From NCBI RefSeq assembly GCF_000005505.3, contig NC_016131.3:21907501-21971500 (forward strand): 64,000 bases of DNA, given 5' to 3'. This stretch comes from Brachypodium distachyon (lineage: Eukaryota > Streptophyta > Magnoliopsida > Poales > Poaceae). Every line of letters begins with the position of its first letter. Position 1 is the first letter of the stretch. The notes under the pieces are model-generated. The model was not told the DNA's origin. It ran no database searches and worked only from the letters and a program-made list of their open reading frames with translations. A program made the translations under genes and the position numbers. Shown one piece after another: positions 11,275-24,396 of this stretch.

Positions 11275-14090
11275 AGGGGCAATCCTTTGTACAATATAGT
11301 TAACAAGAAGTAGGTAGCTCGACTTATACAAGGTACCACAATTTTGCCATGCTTGGTCCCGTCGTAAGAAAAGCAGGTTTATATGCCCACAAATTCACCG
11401 TTTTGTTGTTTTCTTATTTATCTAGGTGGGAATTGAGGTGCAATAAGCAGGTTGCAACCACGGTTGGTTTCTCGAAGTTGATTGTAGAAATTTATGTTTT
11501 CAGTTTCAAGAGGTCTTGTATCGTACAAAATATTGAACCGAGTATAACACGGAGAAATCTTCCTACTGCATGGCTGCATCTCACATTTCTTTTTGCTTGA
11601 GCACCAGTGTTTGTAGTCCAGTTCTGATTTGAACGTCCTGCAAAAGGTATTCACATCGATAACAGAGTTCAAGTTCCAACCAACCAAGGAAGTACACTCT
11701 GCACGATGAGCAGCTGATAATGCTGGCATCAAGGTACGCTTATGCTAATGTAAGATGTCAGGTTTGTCATCTTGGCATATGTTGCAGGTCTGGGATGCGC
11801 ATGAGCCATTTTTTGTCCAACCAATCAATTCTACGAGTAAGTTTCCGTGTCTATCTCATCGCTCTCGTCCACATCTCTTCTCTCTCCTATAGGACCTGCC
11901 CTGTTATTGATTCTTGCTTTAGTGGTCGTGTTAGTACGAGGGATTAGCAATTTGTTGATTCTGCACAAGTCAAAGCTATATTGGAAAAGCTGTCCGTTCG
12001 GCATAAAAAAAACTGAAACGGAAACAGGTTTCCTGTGGACCACCCTTGGAAATGGAACTTTCCATTGGCCGCACCACCATGGCTATTGACCATATAAATA
12101 TGCTACACAACAACGCTGTTCATAATCTGGCCTTTCCTGGTTGTTGGCTGCTGCTTCATGGGTGGATTTCTCATATATCATACTCCATTCCTTAAGATTG
12201 GCATATTAGCTTTCATTAAGACAAGGCTTTGACCATAAATTACTATGTTAAAGTGTGGTTTATATGACATGAAACCACAAGTATCATGAAGTATTTTTGA
12301 TAACGAATCTAGCGATACTAATTTCATGTTATATAAACCGCACCTTGACATAGTAATTTGTGGTCAAAGTCTCGTCTTAATGAAAACTAATATGCCAATC
12401 TTTAAGGAACGGAGGGAGTAATATATTTGGTATTTTGCCAAAAGTAAAAGTTACGCACAATAGTATACTTCGTTATACACCTATTACTCTGCCCCGGATG
12501 GACAAAGCTCGACGACAGGCGCGCTCTTTTTCGTTCCTCCTGAGCTCCTTGCCAGATCCACCCCACCCCCCAGGCACCACCCGGTTGCTGTTGCCACTTT
12601 GTTGCCGGATCCACCGCCGCCGCCCTCTCTCGGCCTCCTCCTAGGCGAAGGTCCTCGCCTTGTTGGCGTGCTTGTCGAAGGATGTGAGTTTTCTTCTTCT
12701 TCTTTTTACTCTTATTACAAAATTAAAGTTCAAAATTAAAAAGGTAAAAATGAAAAGTAAAAAAAAAGTTGAAAAATTAAAGGTAAAGGATTAAAAAATA
12801 AACTTCCATCCCGGTGGTTGTCCGCCAATTGAACAAGTTTATTGGTTATATTCTTATTCTTTTGCATTGTAAGAGTAAATGTCGTACCCTTATTTTTAAA
12901 ACTTTAGTGTGAGAAAACACAAGCCTTGGTTCTTTTTTCTTTCTTTTTCCACCGGCCCATCGACATGAGTACATGAAGGCCACTTTGTATTCCAAAAATA
13001 TAAACGGAGAAGTCTCGTACTAACAAGAAAACCAAAATTTTGAACTAAAGCAAATTGACAGCATAGGTCCACTCGCCAGCGTCTATGAGTGAATAACATG
13101 GTTTTCTGGAGGCTCTATCCAGACCTCGGTCCAACCGGACTTCTGGCACCGTGAAGCCGTCGACGAGGTCCGCGTCGGCGCGCGTCTTGATCCGGATTTT
13201 GTCGACGCCGGTGATCTTCTGCACGTTGGTGGCTCGCACGACATCCGTTCCTACCGCGCGTAATTCGCCGCAATGATCGGGTGACCATCGGCCCCTCCAC
13301 TCTCGTAATCTTGCGTAATTCGGACGCTGCGACGCCGATCGATCGGGGGGAGGGCCGTGGCAGCAGCGTCACTGGTCCTCGCACTAATTGCGTGATCTGT
13401 CCTGCGCTGTTCGCACGTCTCCGCCACGTCCTGCGTGAATGCACTCCAGTGGTCCGGTTCCGGTGGTCGTGCCGCACTGTGCTGCCGCTCGTCTCCGGTA
13501 CTACCACTTTAATTAGCCACTACTAGTAGCTCTACTACTGAATACTGATCCTGTTCGCACGTGAGTTAGCATAAACCAGCAACAGCTGCATCCGGGAAGA
13601 CTAAACAAAGCATATGTTCACTTCCTCCCCAACGCTAATTCTCCAAACAAAACCGCTCCCTACTCCAGGGTGGCATTCTCGCACCTCACAGTGTCACGGG
13701 GCATTACTACCACCAGGGGGGCATTATTCCAAAATTCTTAGATCCTCGGGTGGCCCGTGAGCCGTGAGCCAAGAACGTGACAGCAGCTCCCATGTCTCTT
13801 CCATTAAAACAAAGTGGAGAAGGAATACAGTGACCTCATCCACGGCGCCAGTCAGGCAATCACCATATTATTATTACTACTACTACGTCACCATTTCCGT
13901 CCCCCGCCCTAAACCGCCAGTATATCCTACAATATCACCGTTTCAGCTTTCGACTTTAGAGTCTAGACAGCTCATTCCGATATCCTGGGCCTTTTCCCAG
14001 AGAAGAAAAAAAGCAAAAGAGAAATCTCGGACTGGACTGCCAGTACCAAAGCAAAGGAAAAAGTTCATTCAGAGGCGAGGGAGGGGGGCG
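11275..14090. other. Intergenic region between FLY-like gene and RLP4
   Basis: No complete gene is supported. It holds the FLY-like 3' UTR, a 236-bp Stowaway-type MITE at 12183-12418, a low-complexity A-rich patch near 12715-12790, a GC-rich patch at 13100-13510 with an unassigned coding-like minus frame, and a TTA/CTA microsatellite near 13868. The 5' leader of RLP4 occupies the end. Confidence 0.6.
12183..12418. mobile_element. 236-bp Stowaway-type MITE with long inverted arms
   Basis: The element begins CTCCATTCCTTAAGATTGGC and ends with its imperfect reverse complement (GCCAATCTTTAAGGAACGGAGGGAG), flanked by TA on both sides. Inner arms also pair: TGACCATAAATTACTATGTT with its counterpart near 12345-12365, and CATGAAACC with the region near 12325. 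It contains no ORF. Confidence 0.85.
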
Positions 14091-17000
14091 ATGCGGCAGA
14101 GATCTCTCGCGCTGCTGCTGCTGCTGCGGCTGCGGCTGTGGCTGTTCGCTGTCGCCGCATCACCAGCTCTTCTTGGTGTTCTTGCGGCCGACCTTAACAA
14201 AGGCGAGATTTCTTGATTCTTTTTTGGCGTTTAGCTCCAAATTTCGTTATCGCTGCCGAAATCTTGCTAAATGTAGCATAGTGTGAGGCGAGTCCTGCCA
14301 AGGTTTTGCATTTACGCCACTGGTATTCGCATTCTTGCCCAAATTAACAGCTCTTCCAGATTGAGTAGCTTCGTGCTTTCTTTGCCCTTTTGCTTTCCAC
14401 GTCTGGTGCTGTAGATTCTTAGATTCTTTCCCTTGATTTTTACAGCTGGCGAAATCAGGCGTTGTTTGGTTTAAGGCCAGCGAGAATACCATTCTGTCTT
14501 CAGATTTGCGTGGGGAGAACTTCCCCTTTACCCTTCTTGCATTTAGGGCTGTTAATGCTGCGATGTTGACGAAAATCAAAATTTTGATTACGATTGAGAA
14601 AGTTTGGAGTTCTGTTTTCCCCATCCTTTTATACCTTCAGCTCATATTGACTGCTTGCATGTTCCTTGGAAGTAGTCCCGTTATTGCCCCTTGTTGCACA
14701 CATGTGAAATTTGGTATCATAGATATGACATGTAAGATAAATTCTGCTCAATCTAGGATTAGGAAGGAAGCATGGAGTCCGAGCTTTCATTTCTCTATTA
14801 TTGTACTTCCATTATTTAATGAACCTCACACTCCATCTGTACTACTCAAACGGTACATTGATTTTTACAGTAGTTACTTAATTTATGCTTCTTAGCAATT
14901 TACCATAGCATTGCTAATCCTTGTAGTTCTAATTTTTTTTTTCAGAACCATTTACCATTCGTATAAGCTGTGGGAGTTTTGACGATGTCCACACAGCACC
15001 TACGAACACATTGTGGTATAGAGATTTTGGTTATACTGGGGGCAGGTTTGCAAATGCTACTCGCCCAAGCTATATCATACCCCCGCTGAAAACTCTTAGA
15101 TATTTCCCTCTGTCTGATGGCCCTGAAAATTGCTACTACATCAACAATGTCCCCAATGGGCATTACCAAGTGAGGCTTTTCTTTGCCCTTGTGGCTGATC
15201 CTAATCTTGACAGTGAGCCAATATTTGATGTTTCTGTTGAGGGTACTCTGTTCAGTTCTTTACTTTCGGGCTGGAGCAGTGACGATGAGATGACATTCGC
15301 AGAAGCTCTGGTTTTTGTTCAGGACTCGAGCCTATCGATCTGTTTCCACAGCACAGGTCATGGAGATCCATCGATTCTTTCTATTGAAGTTCTCCAAATA
15401 GATGATAATGCCTATAAGTTTGGTCCGCTATGGGGAAACGGGACAGTGCTTAGAACTGCCAAAAGATTGACATGTGGTTCTGGAAAGCCAGCTTTTGACG
15501 AAGATCTAAATGGTATCCATTGGGGTGGTGACAGATTCTGGTTAGGGTTGAAAACATTGTCATCTAGTTCTGATGATCAACCTGTATCAACTGAAAATGT
15601 TATAGCAGAGACATTGCTTGCACCAAATTTTTATCCTCAAAGCATGTATCAATCAGCTATCATGGGCACTGATAGGCAACCAAGCTTATCCTTTGAAATG
15701 GATGTCACTCCAAACAAAAACTATTCTGTATGGCTTCACTTTGCAGAGATTGAGAATGGAATAACTGCAGAAGAGCAAAGGGTATTTGATGTTATTATCA
15801 ATGGTGACATCGCTTTCAAGGATATCGATATAGTTCGCATGACAGGAGAGCGCTTTACTGCGCTCGTTTTGAATAAAACTATTGCCGTCAGTGGGACAAC
15901 ACTGAAAATCACCTTGCAGCCTGTTGAGGGAACACGTGCCATTGTTAGTGCGATTGAGGTATTTGAGATCATTCCAGCTGAAATGAAGACATTAACTCAA
16001 GAAGGTTGGTGCTTGACAATTTCCAAATTAACTTCTCTTTGTTTCAAGCAGTAACAAATTTATGTTAGTAATTATGCTCGGTTCAGTTAGGCTAGTGTAC
16101 AGTTTTTGCTTCTTTTTTTCCTTTCCTGGTCCTTTTCCTCTTTTCTTTTTCTTGGTTTGTTGTAAAAAAGATGGTACAAAAATTATGTACGACATTTTTC
16201 CATTTCATGATGCATAATGACGGTTAGCAAAATCTACTACTAAATGAAGTTCTTTTTATTCAATGTAAAAAAGTAGCACCACATCAGTTTCAGCAGAGGT
16301 TCAGAGTTTAGGCACTCTGTATTGATTTCTCTCGTTTTCCATGCTCTGTAGTGACTGCTCTGCGGACTTTGAAAGGTTCACTTGGTCTTCCTCTTCGATT
16401 TGGCTGGAATGGGGATCCCTGCGTTCCTCAGCAGCATCCATGGAGCGGAGTTGATTGTCAGTTTGATGACACTAAAATGCATTGGGTCATTGATGGGCTG
16501 TATGTTCTCTACGCTATACTGCTTTATATCATGGCTGTTTTTTATTATTTTTAAGATCAGCATGCTATATGTCATGTAGTGGGTTCAGTCTGTTGATTCT
16601 TTTTGTGCTAAAATACTAGCACAGTTTATTCTTTATTTGTGTAAACGGGAAATTTAATTTCCTACCATGTGGTACCTCGTCTTATGCGAGTACTCCTCAC
16701 TTCCTGTGGCGTTTGATCAGCATCTCCCTGTCTGACTCGCTTAGCTGGTTCCTACTTATCCACATGCTCTGTCTCCCACGCCGAACCAAGCCTAGAGAAA
16801 CAAGAGGGGCAGACGTGGTGACAGGGATGAAGCGTGCATGGGATTCACAGGCCACAAAGTCTATTCTTTCTCCTCACCCCCAAACCTCATCCTGGACTCC
16901 TGGTGAAGCCCATAAGTTTGAAATCAGCTTCCATTGATGGCTCATGCTGCTGCGGTGCATGCCCTGCCCTTATTCTTTTTGCCCTGGTGATGCGACCATG

Positions 17001-19388
17001 AATCTGTTGCAGGGGCAGGTCTTGTGTTTCCCTGTTTTAGGGTCTTATCCACACCTTTTGCTTTCTTATATTCTTTAGAATTTCATTAATTATCCAGGAA
17101 TGGCATGTCATTTTTGTTGCAAGTATTTAAAACTACTGCTTGAATATGCAGAGGTCTTGATAACCAAGGATTGGGAGGAGTTATACCTATTGACGTATCT
17201 AAGCTACAACACCTCGAAAGCATGTAAGTTTGTTGCACAACACTAAATAAATGCATGATCATTTCGATTTTTAATTTAAGTCAAAGTGTCAGAAATAACA
17301 GTACTGTAAACTACTAACACCATAACAACAGTATCTACAGTTATGTTAATGAATGTATTGTCATAAACCCGTGCAACATAAATGGAGTATCTAGAAGCAT
17401 TTAAAAAAAAAGTCAGATGCAGAAGAGCTGTATAAAAAAATCTGATTGCATAGGTCGATTTTTGAACTAGTGGTAACTAGTGGTTTCCTAATGTCCACGT
17501 ATTGTAGATGGGTTTAAATCTCAACTCATAAGCAATTTCAACTATTAGAGTGAATCTTCGAGCTCATAGCGAAAACAAGTTTAAGCTTTCATTATATAAA
17601 AGTTAGGTCCTGCTTGAAACGGGGGAATTCCACAGGAATCCTTTAGGACTCGTACTCTTCCTACAAAATTCCCGTGTTGCAAACTGGCCAACGTCTGTTG
17701 CTGGATACAATTGGCTGCATCATGGACATTGTTTAATTGTGTGCACTCCATTATTGTTGAAGAATCTAGCTGTCAGGGTATCATTTTAACAAAATTAAAT
17801 GAATTACTTGCATTTCTTACTGTCTTAAGAATGTACTGGCACTTACATTTTAGTCTGACAAAGTTAAATTTCCATTTGGTAAAACAGAAACTTTAGCGGT
17901 AATAGCATAAAGGGAAATATTCCATTCACTTTGGGTACAATCTCAGGGCTGCGAGTACTGTAAGTTCTCTTTAACACTAAGTGATATTTCGGTTTACCCT
18001 TTCAAGACTAATCGTAATTTTTACTATGTTTTAGCTTCTTGATGTCTGATGCCAATTGATATTGGATAGGTTAGTGTTTAGGTTTGAAGTGATAGAAAGA
18101 TACAGAACACCGGCGAGTGATTCCAGTGATTAGATCTTGCTTCGTGTGCTTAAAATAACCAATGTATCTGATCCCTAACTCTTATTGTAAAATTTTAGGA
18201 TGCTTATTTCCCGGTCTGTGCTGACCTGGAACTCATCATTTTAGACAAGTTTTGTATCTTTTTACACCTGGGAAAATAAAAGTTTGTTTCAACCTTAGCA
18301 TTCAGTTCATGCCATTGCAGACTAGTGTTTTTTTTAAAATATGACTCAGCATAAATATTGTCCACCCTTGTACCAGATTCATGTATTGGAAGTCCCAGTG
18401 TCTCATTTAGTGCTTACTTTCATATCCTTATTTGTAGAGATCTGTCTTACAACAAACTCAATGGTTCTATTCCGGAGAGCCTTGGCCAGCTGACATCTTT
18501 ACAGACACTGTGAGGACATTAATTACACATGTTCTTCTGTTTCGGATTTACTTTGTGCTTCATCCGCTTTAACTAGAAAGACTCTCTTGACACAGGAATC
18601 TAAATGGCAATGGTCTTTCAGGAAGGGTTCCAGCCAGCCTGGGAGGAAGACCTCTACACAGAGTTAGATTCAAGTAAGAATCCACTCCAGTTGTTACTTC
18701 TCATTTTGTCATTATAGCTAGATTGTACTCCCTGCGTACCATATTAAGTGTTGCAAGTTTGTCTAGATATGCATGTATCTAGACGTGTTTTAGTGTGTAG
18801 AACTGTAGATACATGCGTATCTAGACAAACTTGCGACGCTTAATATGGGACGGAGGGAATATTAAGAATTGACGCACTCTCACATATAAACCATCGCATA
18901 TACCAATTTACCTGCACCGAGTTTCTAGTCCTGTTAACATTTCTTGAATGGTAAGGAAGCTTACAAACTGCTCAAATGACAGCTTTACGGACAATGCTGG
19001 GTTGTGTGGAATTCCTGGTTTGCATGAGTGTGGCCCTCATATATCTGTGGCTGCAAAGATTGGTATGGCTTTCGGGGTACTTTTAGCATTTCTGTTTCTG
19101 GTTGTATTTGCGGCATGCTGGTGGAAAAGGAGGCAGAACATTATCCGTGGTCAGAAATTAGCTGCAGGTAAGAATCTGTATCACTCTGAAATCATGAAAG
19201 ACGAATGTAGTGTACAAACTTGCTTTATATAATGCTCGAATGTTTCCCCCCTTTTCGCAGCAAGGGAAGCTCCGTATGCTAAATCTAGGACCCAATTTAC
19301 ACGGGATGTACAAATGGCTAAGCATCACCGCCCACATGAAAGCTCTCGAGGCAGCAACAATGAAAGCTCGCCACATTTGCTTTCCTAG
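14091..19388 (+). CDS. RLP4: Receptor-like protein 4 type: malectin-like domain, LRRs, membrane span, no kinase
   Basis: Nine exons: 14091-14202, 14946-16004, 16352-16499, 17152-17223, 17888-17959, 18438-18509, 18596-18673, 18983-19167, 19261-19388; 1926 nt, 641 aa. The protein has a Leu-rich signal peptide, a malectin-like carbohydrate-binding domain almost entirely in exon 2 (about residues 38-390), a WNGDPC...WSGVDC LRR cap, four LRRs partly encoded by three 72-nt exons, a juxtamembrane DNAGLCGIPGL motif, a span near 570-592 (IGMAFGVLLAFLFLVVFAACWW), and a basic tail of about 50 residues. There is no kinase domain, as in Arabidopsis RLP4, where the family is linked to the cell surface and wall. 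Intron 1 appears to use a GC donor (AAAG|GCGAGA). A weaker GT donor (CTTG|GTGTTC) lies upstream in the same phase and would shorten the region after the signal peptide by several residues. Confidence 0.9.
18728..18859. mobile_element. Stowaway MITE in intron 7 of RLP4
   Basis: A 132-bp near-palindrome. CTCCCTGCGTACCATATTAAG at the left end (written in full only in part here) pairs with CTTAATATGGGACGGAGGGA at the right, and the inner arms share TTTGTCTAGATA. TA flanks the left end. Confidence 0.88.
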
Positions 19389-20243
19389 TTAATTACTGCC
19401 AATGGTAACACTGGCTGAATTGTACCATTGTTTCTGGTATGCTCAGTTGATGCAGCTATCAGGTTGAGTTGTAAAACAATTGTACATACTAGGTCAGGAT
19501 CGTGTACGTATTGCTCTAAATGTTCAGTCAGGGAGGATTGTTAGCTGATAGAAAGCTGATAGAACGATTCTATACTAACTGGGCGAATTGGTACACCTGC
19601 GTAATTTGTGCAAACTAGCTAACATATATTTATTCAGTTGTTGCTTTTTAATTCTGAAAATGCATATTCAGGAGAGCTAATGTGATCACCGTTTGTCCAA
19701 AGTTACCTGATATATATGTTAAGATGCTGTCTGTTAAGTTTGAAAAGAGAAAATTCAGGAGAGCTGATGTGTGCTAAAAGCTCGAACTCTTGTGGTCTGT
19801 AGTGTTAACCCAGACAGTGCTGCTAATATTTACCGAAAATACAATCAAAATTGTAAATACTCTCTCCATCCCATATCAAGTGGCATAATATTACAAGTAT
19901 CTAGAGTATTTTAGTATATAGATTGTTCATATTTAGACAAATTTGAGTCATTTAATATGAGACGGAGGGAGTAGTATAATTATATGGAGAATCTATACAG
20001 GTGTCTCAGGACAAAATATACCTTTGTGGATTAAAAAGCCATATAACGTTTGGAGAACCAAAACTGAAAACAAGCATTACCCCAGTAGCATAAGCCTGTT
20101 GCCTTACATAGCACCCATCCTACTGATGTCAGGATCTCACCAGGATGTTGCTTATTTTCCATACCTCATAAAGGGAGCAACATTACATACAATCATAGAA
20201 ATTAGACGATGGACGTCACCAGCCATATTTTTGCTGCTGCGAT
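19389..20243. other. Convergent intergenic region, RLP4 to first CAR gene
   Basis: This holds the 3' UTRs of two genes that point toward each other, plus one Stowaway MITE (19860-19971). A short direct repeat, AGGAGAGCTAATGTG and AGGAGAGCTGATGTG, occurs near 19671 and 19758. I see no other feature. Confidence 0.6.
19860..19971. mobile_element. Stowaway MITE
   Basis: A 112-bp element beginning CTCTCTCCATCCCATAT and ending ATATGAGACGGAGGGAG, flanked by TA on both sides. It belongs to the subfamily with TATCTAGA and AATTTGAGTCA in the arms. Confidence 0.88.
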
Positions 20244-21824
20244 TCAATGCCCGAGACCTGGGATGCTTACCCACTCCAGGTGCAGGATGAGCTCGCCGGT
20301 CTCGGTGTTCCTCAGCCTCAGGACAATGTCCTGGGAAACCTTGCCTTCCTTCCATACGATCTGGCTCTCGGCCGCGAAGCAGTTCTCGTTCTCAGGGTGG
20401 ATCGTCTTCATCACTGTGCCGTCCGAGACATTGGTCAGGTCCTTCTTGGCGACCTCGACGAAGTCGAGGATGGAGAACTCTGCATCGCCCATGCTGTCAT
20501 CCTTGGTGAAAGTATCATGGTCAAAGACTTCCTGTAGTGGAACATACCAACGGAGAGGTTAGTTTTTAGGAACAAGAGGTAGCAAAATGTTCAGAGTCGA
20601 GTGTCGCTGGGTTTCTGAAATCTTGAAGGAAGCAGACAGTGTCTGAATGTTCCGTGGTCAATGGAGGTGTTGATGAACTTACAATCTTAACCGGGATCGT
20701 CCAGTTTGTGATAGACAAGGTGAGGTCCTCGTTCCACTCTGGGTTGATGGTTTTATATTTGATACTGGACTTTACTTTCTGCACATTTCAAGGAAAAAAA
20801 ACATATAAAAGAGAGAAAGGGGATGATCTGAATCAACATATCCTTCAAGGAATAATATCAGCACACAAGGTGTTATCCTATGAAATGAAAGAAGCGCGGC
20901 TAATCTGAAGAAAGCAAATACTCCTTCCTTCAGTTTATAAAGCCCGAGCGTATTCTTATGTCATCAATTTGACTAATGAAATATAATTTATGCCATAAAA
21001 AGTATTGTCATTAAAAAATTCATTTGATTACGAATTTTGTATATTATTTTGTGCAATACGATATGGAATACATATTTAGCTGATCAAATTGATGACCCGG
21101 AGATACACACAAGCCTTACAAATCCGAACAGATGTAGTACACAATCGCCTCACCGTAATCTACCTATCTTTACACCCATATAGATCTCAAGTCTCAATTA
21201 CAGACGGATTGGTGGTGGCTGCCCGTCCCTTTCAAACCATTGAGATGATAGAAGATATGGGTAAAAATCATTTGATCCGCGACCATGAGACAAGAACAAA
21301 TGATACTATGGAGTACAACATTCTTTTCAAACATGTACTATTGCGCTAGTACGCAAAAATGGTAATATGGTCATCTTGATTCATCTACTCCAAAAATTGC
21401 TCACAAGCTAGAGACGCACATTTAAATTTGAGAATTTTACACTCTCATTCATCGTTACTCCCTCTGATCCTAAATTCTTGACTCAAATTTTCCCAAATAT
21501 GAATGTATCTGTATTTAAAAAGCGTCTAGATACATGTAATATTTCGACAACAATTTAGGATCGGAGGGAGTATTTTTTTTTTTACGTCCGGCCTTGCCCC
21601 AAGCCCCCAACCTCCGCCCTCCTGCGCGCGCCCCGACCCATCCATGTTGGCTCATGATCAGGAGGCTCGAGAGAGTACTAGAGGTAGGAATTAGGAGGAG
21701 AAATCACCTGTTGTCCGAGGCGGAGGACGACGTAGGGGTCGCTGCTGTGGGTGAGGGGGTCGCAGATGGCAAGCTTCACCCCGCGCACCACCCGCACCTT
21801 GATCAGCCCCAGCAGGCACTCCAT
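20244..21824 (-). CDS. Small C2-domain protein, CAR (C2-domain ABA-related) family, copy A
   Basis: Three exons read on the minus strand: 21824-21708, 20778-20683, 20531-20244; 501 nt, 166 aa. It is a single C2 domain that should bind Ca2+ and acidic phospholipids. In Arabidopsis, CAR proteins recruit PYR/PYL ABA receptors to the plasma membrane, and the C2 parts of AGD11-13 ArfGAPs are close relatives, though no ArfGAP domain is present here. The start is MECLLGLIKVRVVRGV. Ca2+-loop acids are D22 and D29 (HSSDPYVV) and D75, D77, D82, D83 (VFDHDTFTKDD). The exon-2 core is NPEWNEDLTL, and the last exon includes GDAEF and ends LEWVSIPGLGH. Intron 1 (929 bp) contains a Stowaway MITE. Copy B at 25187-27211 has the same strand, splice sites and exon 2 and 3 lengths. 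Confidence 0.92.
21459..21570. mobile_element. Stowaway MITE inside intron 1 of CAR copy A
   Basis: A 112-bp element starting CTCCCTCTGATCCTAAATTC and ending TTTAGGATCGGAGGGAG, with TA at both flanks. It lies about 140 bp from the exon 1 splice donor. Confidence 0.9.
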
Positions 21825-23052
21825 CGACGACGCGCGTTTCCCAAGCCGGCCGGTGACGGGATCGATTTAAGGCAATTCGGTTGCCGTCGGACGTACGCCG
21901 CGTAACGTACGTTACCCCCACGGCGCGGCAAGATCGATCGAGTGGCGGAGCAAAAGAGAGTTAAAACTTAAAAGTCAGAGACGAAGGCACGCATCCAAGC
22001 TTGTAGCAGCGGCAAGGGAGGCAGAGGCTGGACGACAAGGGCGGAGAGCATCCAACTACGCACGTCCTATTCTATACTTTACTGCCTCTAAATTTAGATG
22101 TAGCATTACCACCAGCCTCTAAATTTAGAGATTGGTGGTAAATGGTTGGTGGTAATACCCCGGGAGAAAATAAATAAGGATCGAAACCATTCTTATCCCC
22201 GACTGATTTCTAGTAACTTCCATTGATCGGCCGGTTCATCTGCTCGTCAGATATCCCCTCCCACCCACGCGTCCACTTCTATCCCTAAAGCACCAGGCAC
22301 CAGCGCCCGCTCTCTTTCCTCCTCTCTTCTCTCTGTCCACAGGGCGAGCAGCTGTCCGCATCGCAGGCCGCGCCGGGCGTTGAGCGCCCTCGCTCCTCCT
22401 GGAGTTCCATCTCTTCCTCTCCCTTCTCCCCTATGGAGCTTTGTCACATGAATGACTTTATAAAGGTTGAGTTCATGTCTATGGGCTTCAAAGTTATGGA
22501 GATTGAGGAAATTAGTTCGTCGTGACCCGATTCGTCTCAAATGAGACCCTGGAGAGCCGGGTTCGTTGTGGGGGCAGGTTTAAAACGCCGGAGATTGTGT
22601 CACGTGGAGGTAATTAAGTGCATTGTGATTTTTTTTTCAGGATTTATATCTATTATCTATAAAATTGATCCTCCACTAAAACTCATTTGATGCTTGCAAA
22701 CTCAACATGCATGATTCACATTATATTACCATTGATCCTCACTAAGATTCATTTAAAATTACAGGCTCAACATTCAAAGCGCCCATGTCATCATCATTGA
22801 TCCACTCTAAGATTTATTTAAGGTTTGGAAACTCAACAAATGTCACATCACCATCAACTCAACCATCTTTTAGCATCTACATACAACATACCCTTAGGAA
22901 AAGTCTATCGTTCTCTATGTGTCGCAAAAACATAAAATTTTCATTTCAAAGCACTCTCATCATAACTTTTTACCTCTAAAATGTCACCCAATTCACAAAA
23001 TCAGGTCCTCTGTCTTCTCATCACTCCAGCAAAGGAAGCCCATAAAAATATA

Positions 23053-23158
23053 CTCCCTTCGTCCCATATGACTCAAATTTGTCCAAATATGCATGTATCT
23101 AACCCAAAATCGTCTAGATACATGTAATACTTTGTCACTTAATATGAGACGTAGGGAG
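23053..23158. mobile_element. Stowaway MITE
   Basis: A 106-bp element beginning CTCCCTTCGTCCCATATGA and ending TAATATGAGACGTAGGGAG, flanked by TA. Confidence 0.88.
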
Positions 23159-24107
23159 TATGTAATTCAATAGCTGAGAGAGTCTTTTCTCATGATCGCA
23201 TCTCAAACCAACTTCTATGTAATCATTCATTTGCCAACATTGATTACATAATATACTAATGCAATTCAACAACCGAGAGATATATACTAAACCGTAACCT
23301 ATGTGTTTAACTTTTAAAAGCATGTCTTTTCTCTCATGAGAACATCTGAAATCAACTACCGGGTGATCATTATTTGTCAAAATTGATTCATAAAAAATGG
23401 ACGCCACATCTTCAAGTTATTCTTATGAACGAAACAACATGTAGTTCAGCCTAAATATATTTATTTTTCAATGACATGGGAAATCAGTCGTGAACATAAG
23501 CAAGTTGGTATACTATACACCCACATTTGCATCTCTCTTAAACCAATCATTATGAGTTCCAATATATAATACTCCTATAATGTTCATTTTGCTTGGTTGT
23601 AATCCATTTTTCTTTCATGGATAGGCGGATATGTTGCCCTTCCATGCCCGCAATAACATACTGGGTATCCACTAGTGGGTGTGATGCGAGAGATTCTTTT
23701 CGCACTCTGCAAATTCGACACGCAGGACTTTGATTGTTGATATGAGTTTTATGACCAATGTCGCGACGAGTTTTTGTTGTTGCAATGAGTTTTGAGGGAC
23801 AATGTTACGATGAGCTTTCGATGTTGCCCGTAAAAAAAAATACTGCATTCAGGATTTTGATGCTGTGACGAGTGAACGGACAAGTTTTAGCTTTTAAAGT
23901 GGATCCAGGCGACGGTTGGGGTTGCTCCATTATCCGACTGACGCCTAGCTAGGATTGGACGTAAAAGCTCGTGAGTTCAATGAGTGCTCGGTAGCTCGAC
24001 TCATTTAGTTCATGCTCATTAACTTGGTCCTGCTCGCCGATGCCAGACCTGCCATGATGCAATGCTTCGATCCGTCTAAATATTGATATGGATGTATCTA
24101 TATATTT

Positions 24108-24241
24108 CTCCCGATCCATATTACTTGTCGAAATATTACATGTATCTAGACGTTTTTTGAGACAAATAATATGAGTTAGAGGGAGTACTAAATACGTCCA
24201 GATACATGTAATATTTTGGCAATTAATATGGGACAGAGGGA
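24108..24241. mobile_element. Compound or nested Stowaway MITEs
   Basis: A first unit runs from CTCCCGATCCATATTACTTG to GAGTTAGAGGGAG (24108-24185). It is followed directly by the right half of a second unit ending ATGGGACAGAGGGAATA (24186-24241). The left half of the second unit is missing, which suggests insertion plus deletion. Confidence 0.7.
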
Positions 24242-24396
24242 ATACATTATTTTCTTTTTCCTCTGTGGCTTTATGAGAATCTACTCGTCCATTTGATTAT
24301 ACACATGCCGGCCCCTCCTGTACCTCACATTAAACCAAGTCATGTTTGTGCTGTATGCCTGTCATACCTAGTGACAGTGTTATTGTGTACGGAGTA

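Noticed and set aside
16700..17000. Possible extra exon in intron 3 of RLP4
   Set aside because: The flanking exons already join in phase into contiguous LRR sequence, and no splice-bounded LRR unit is readable here.
20917..21080. Stowaway-like left end ACTCCTTCCTTCAGTTTATAA in intron 1 of CAR copy A
   Set aside because: No matching right end with GAGGGAGTA was found, so it is at most an eroded half element.
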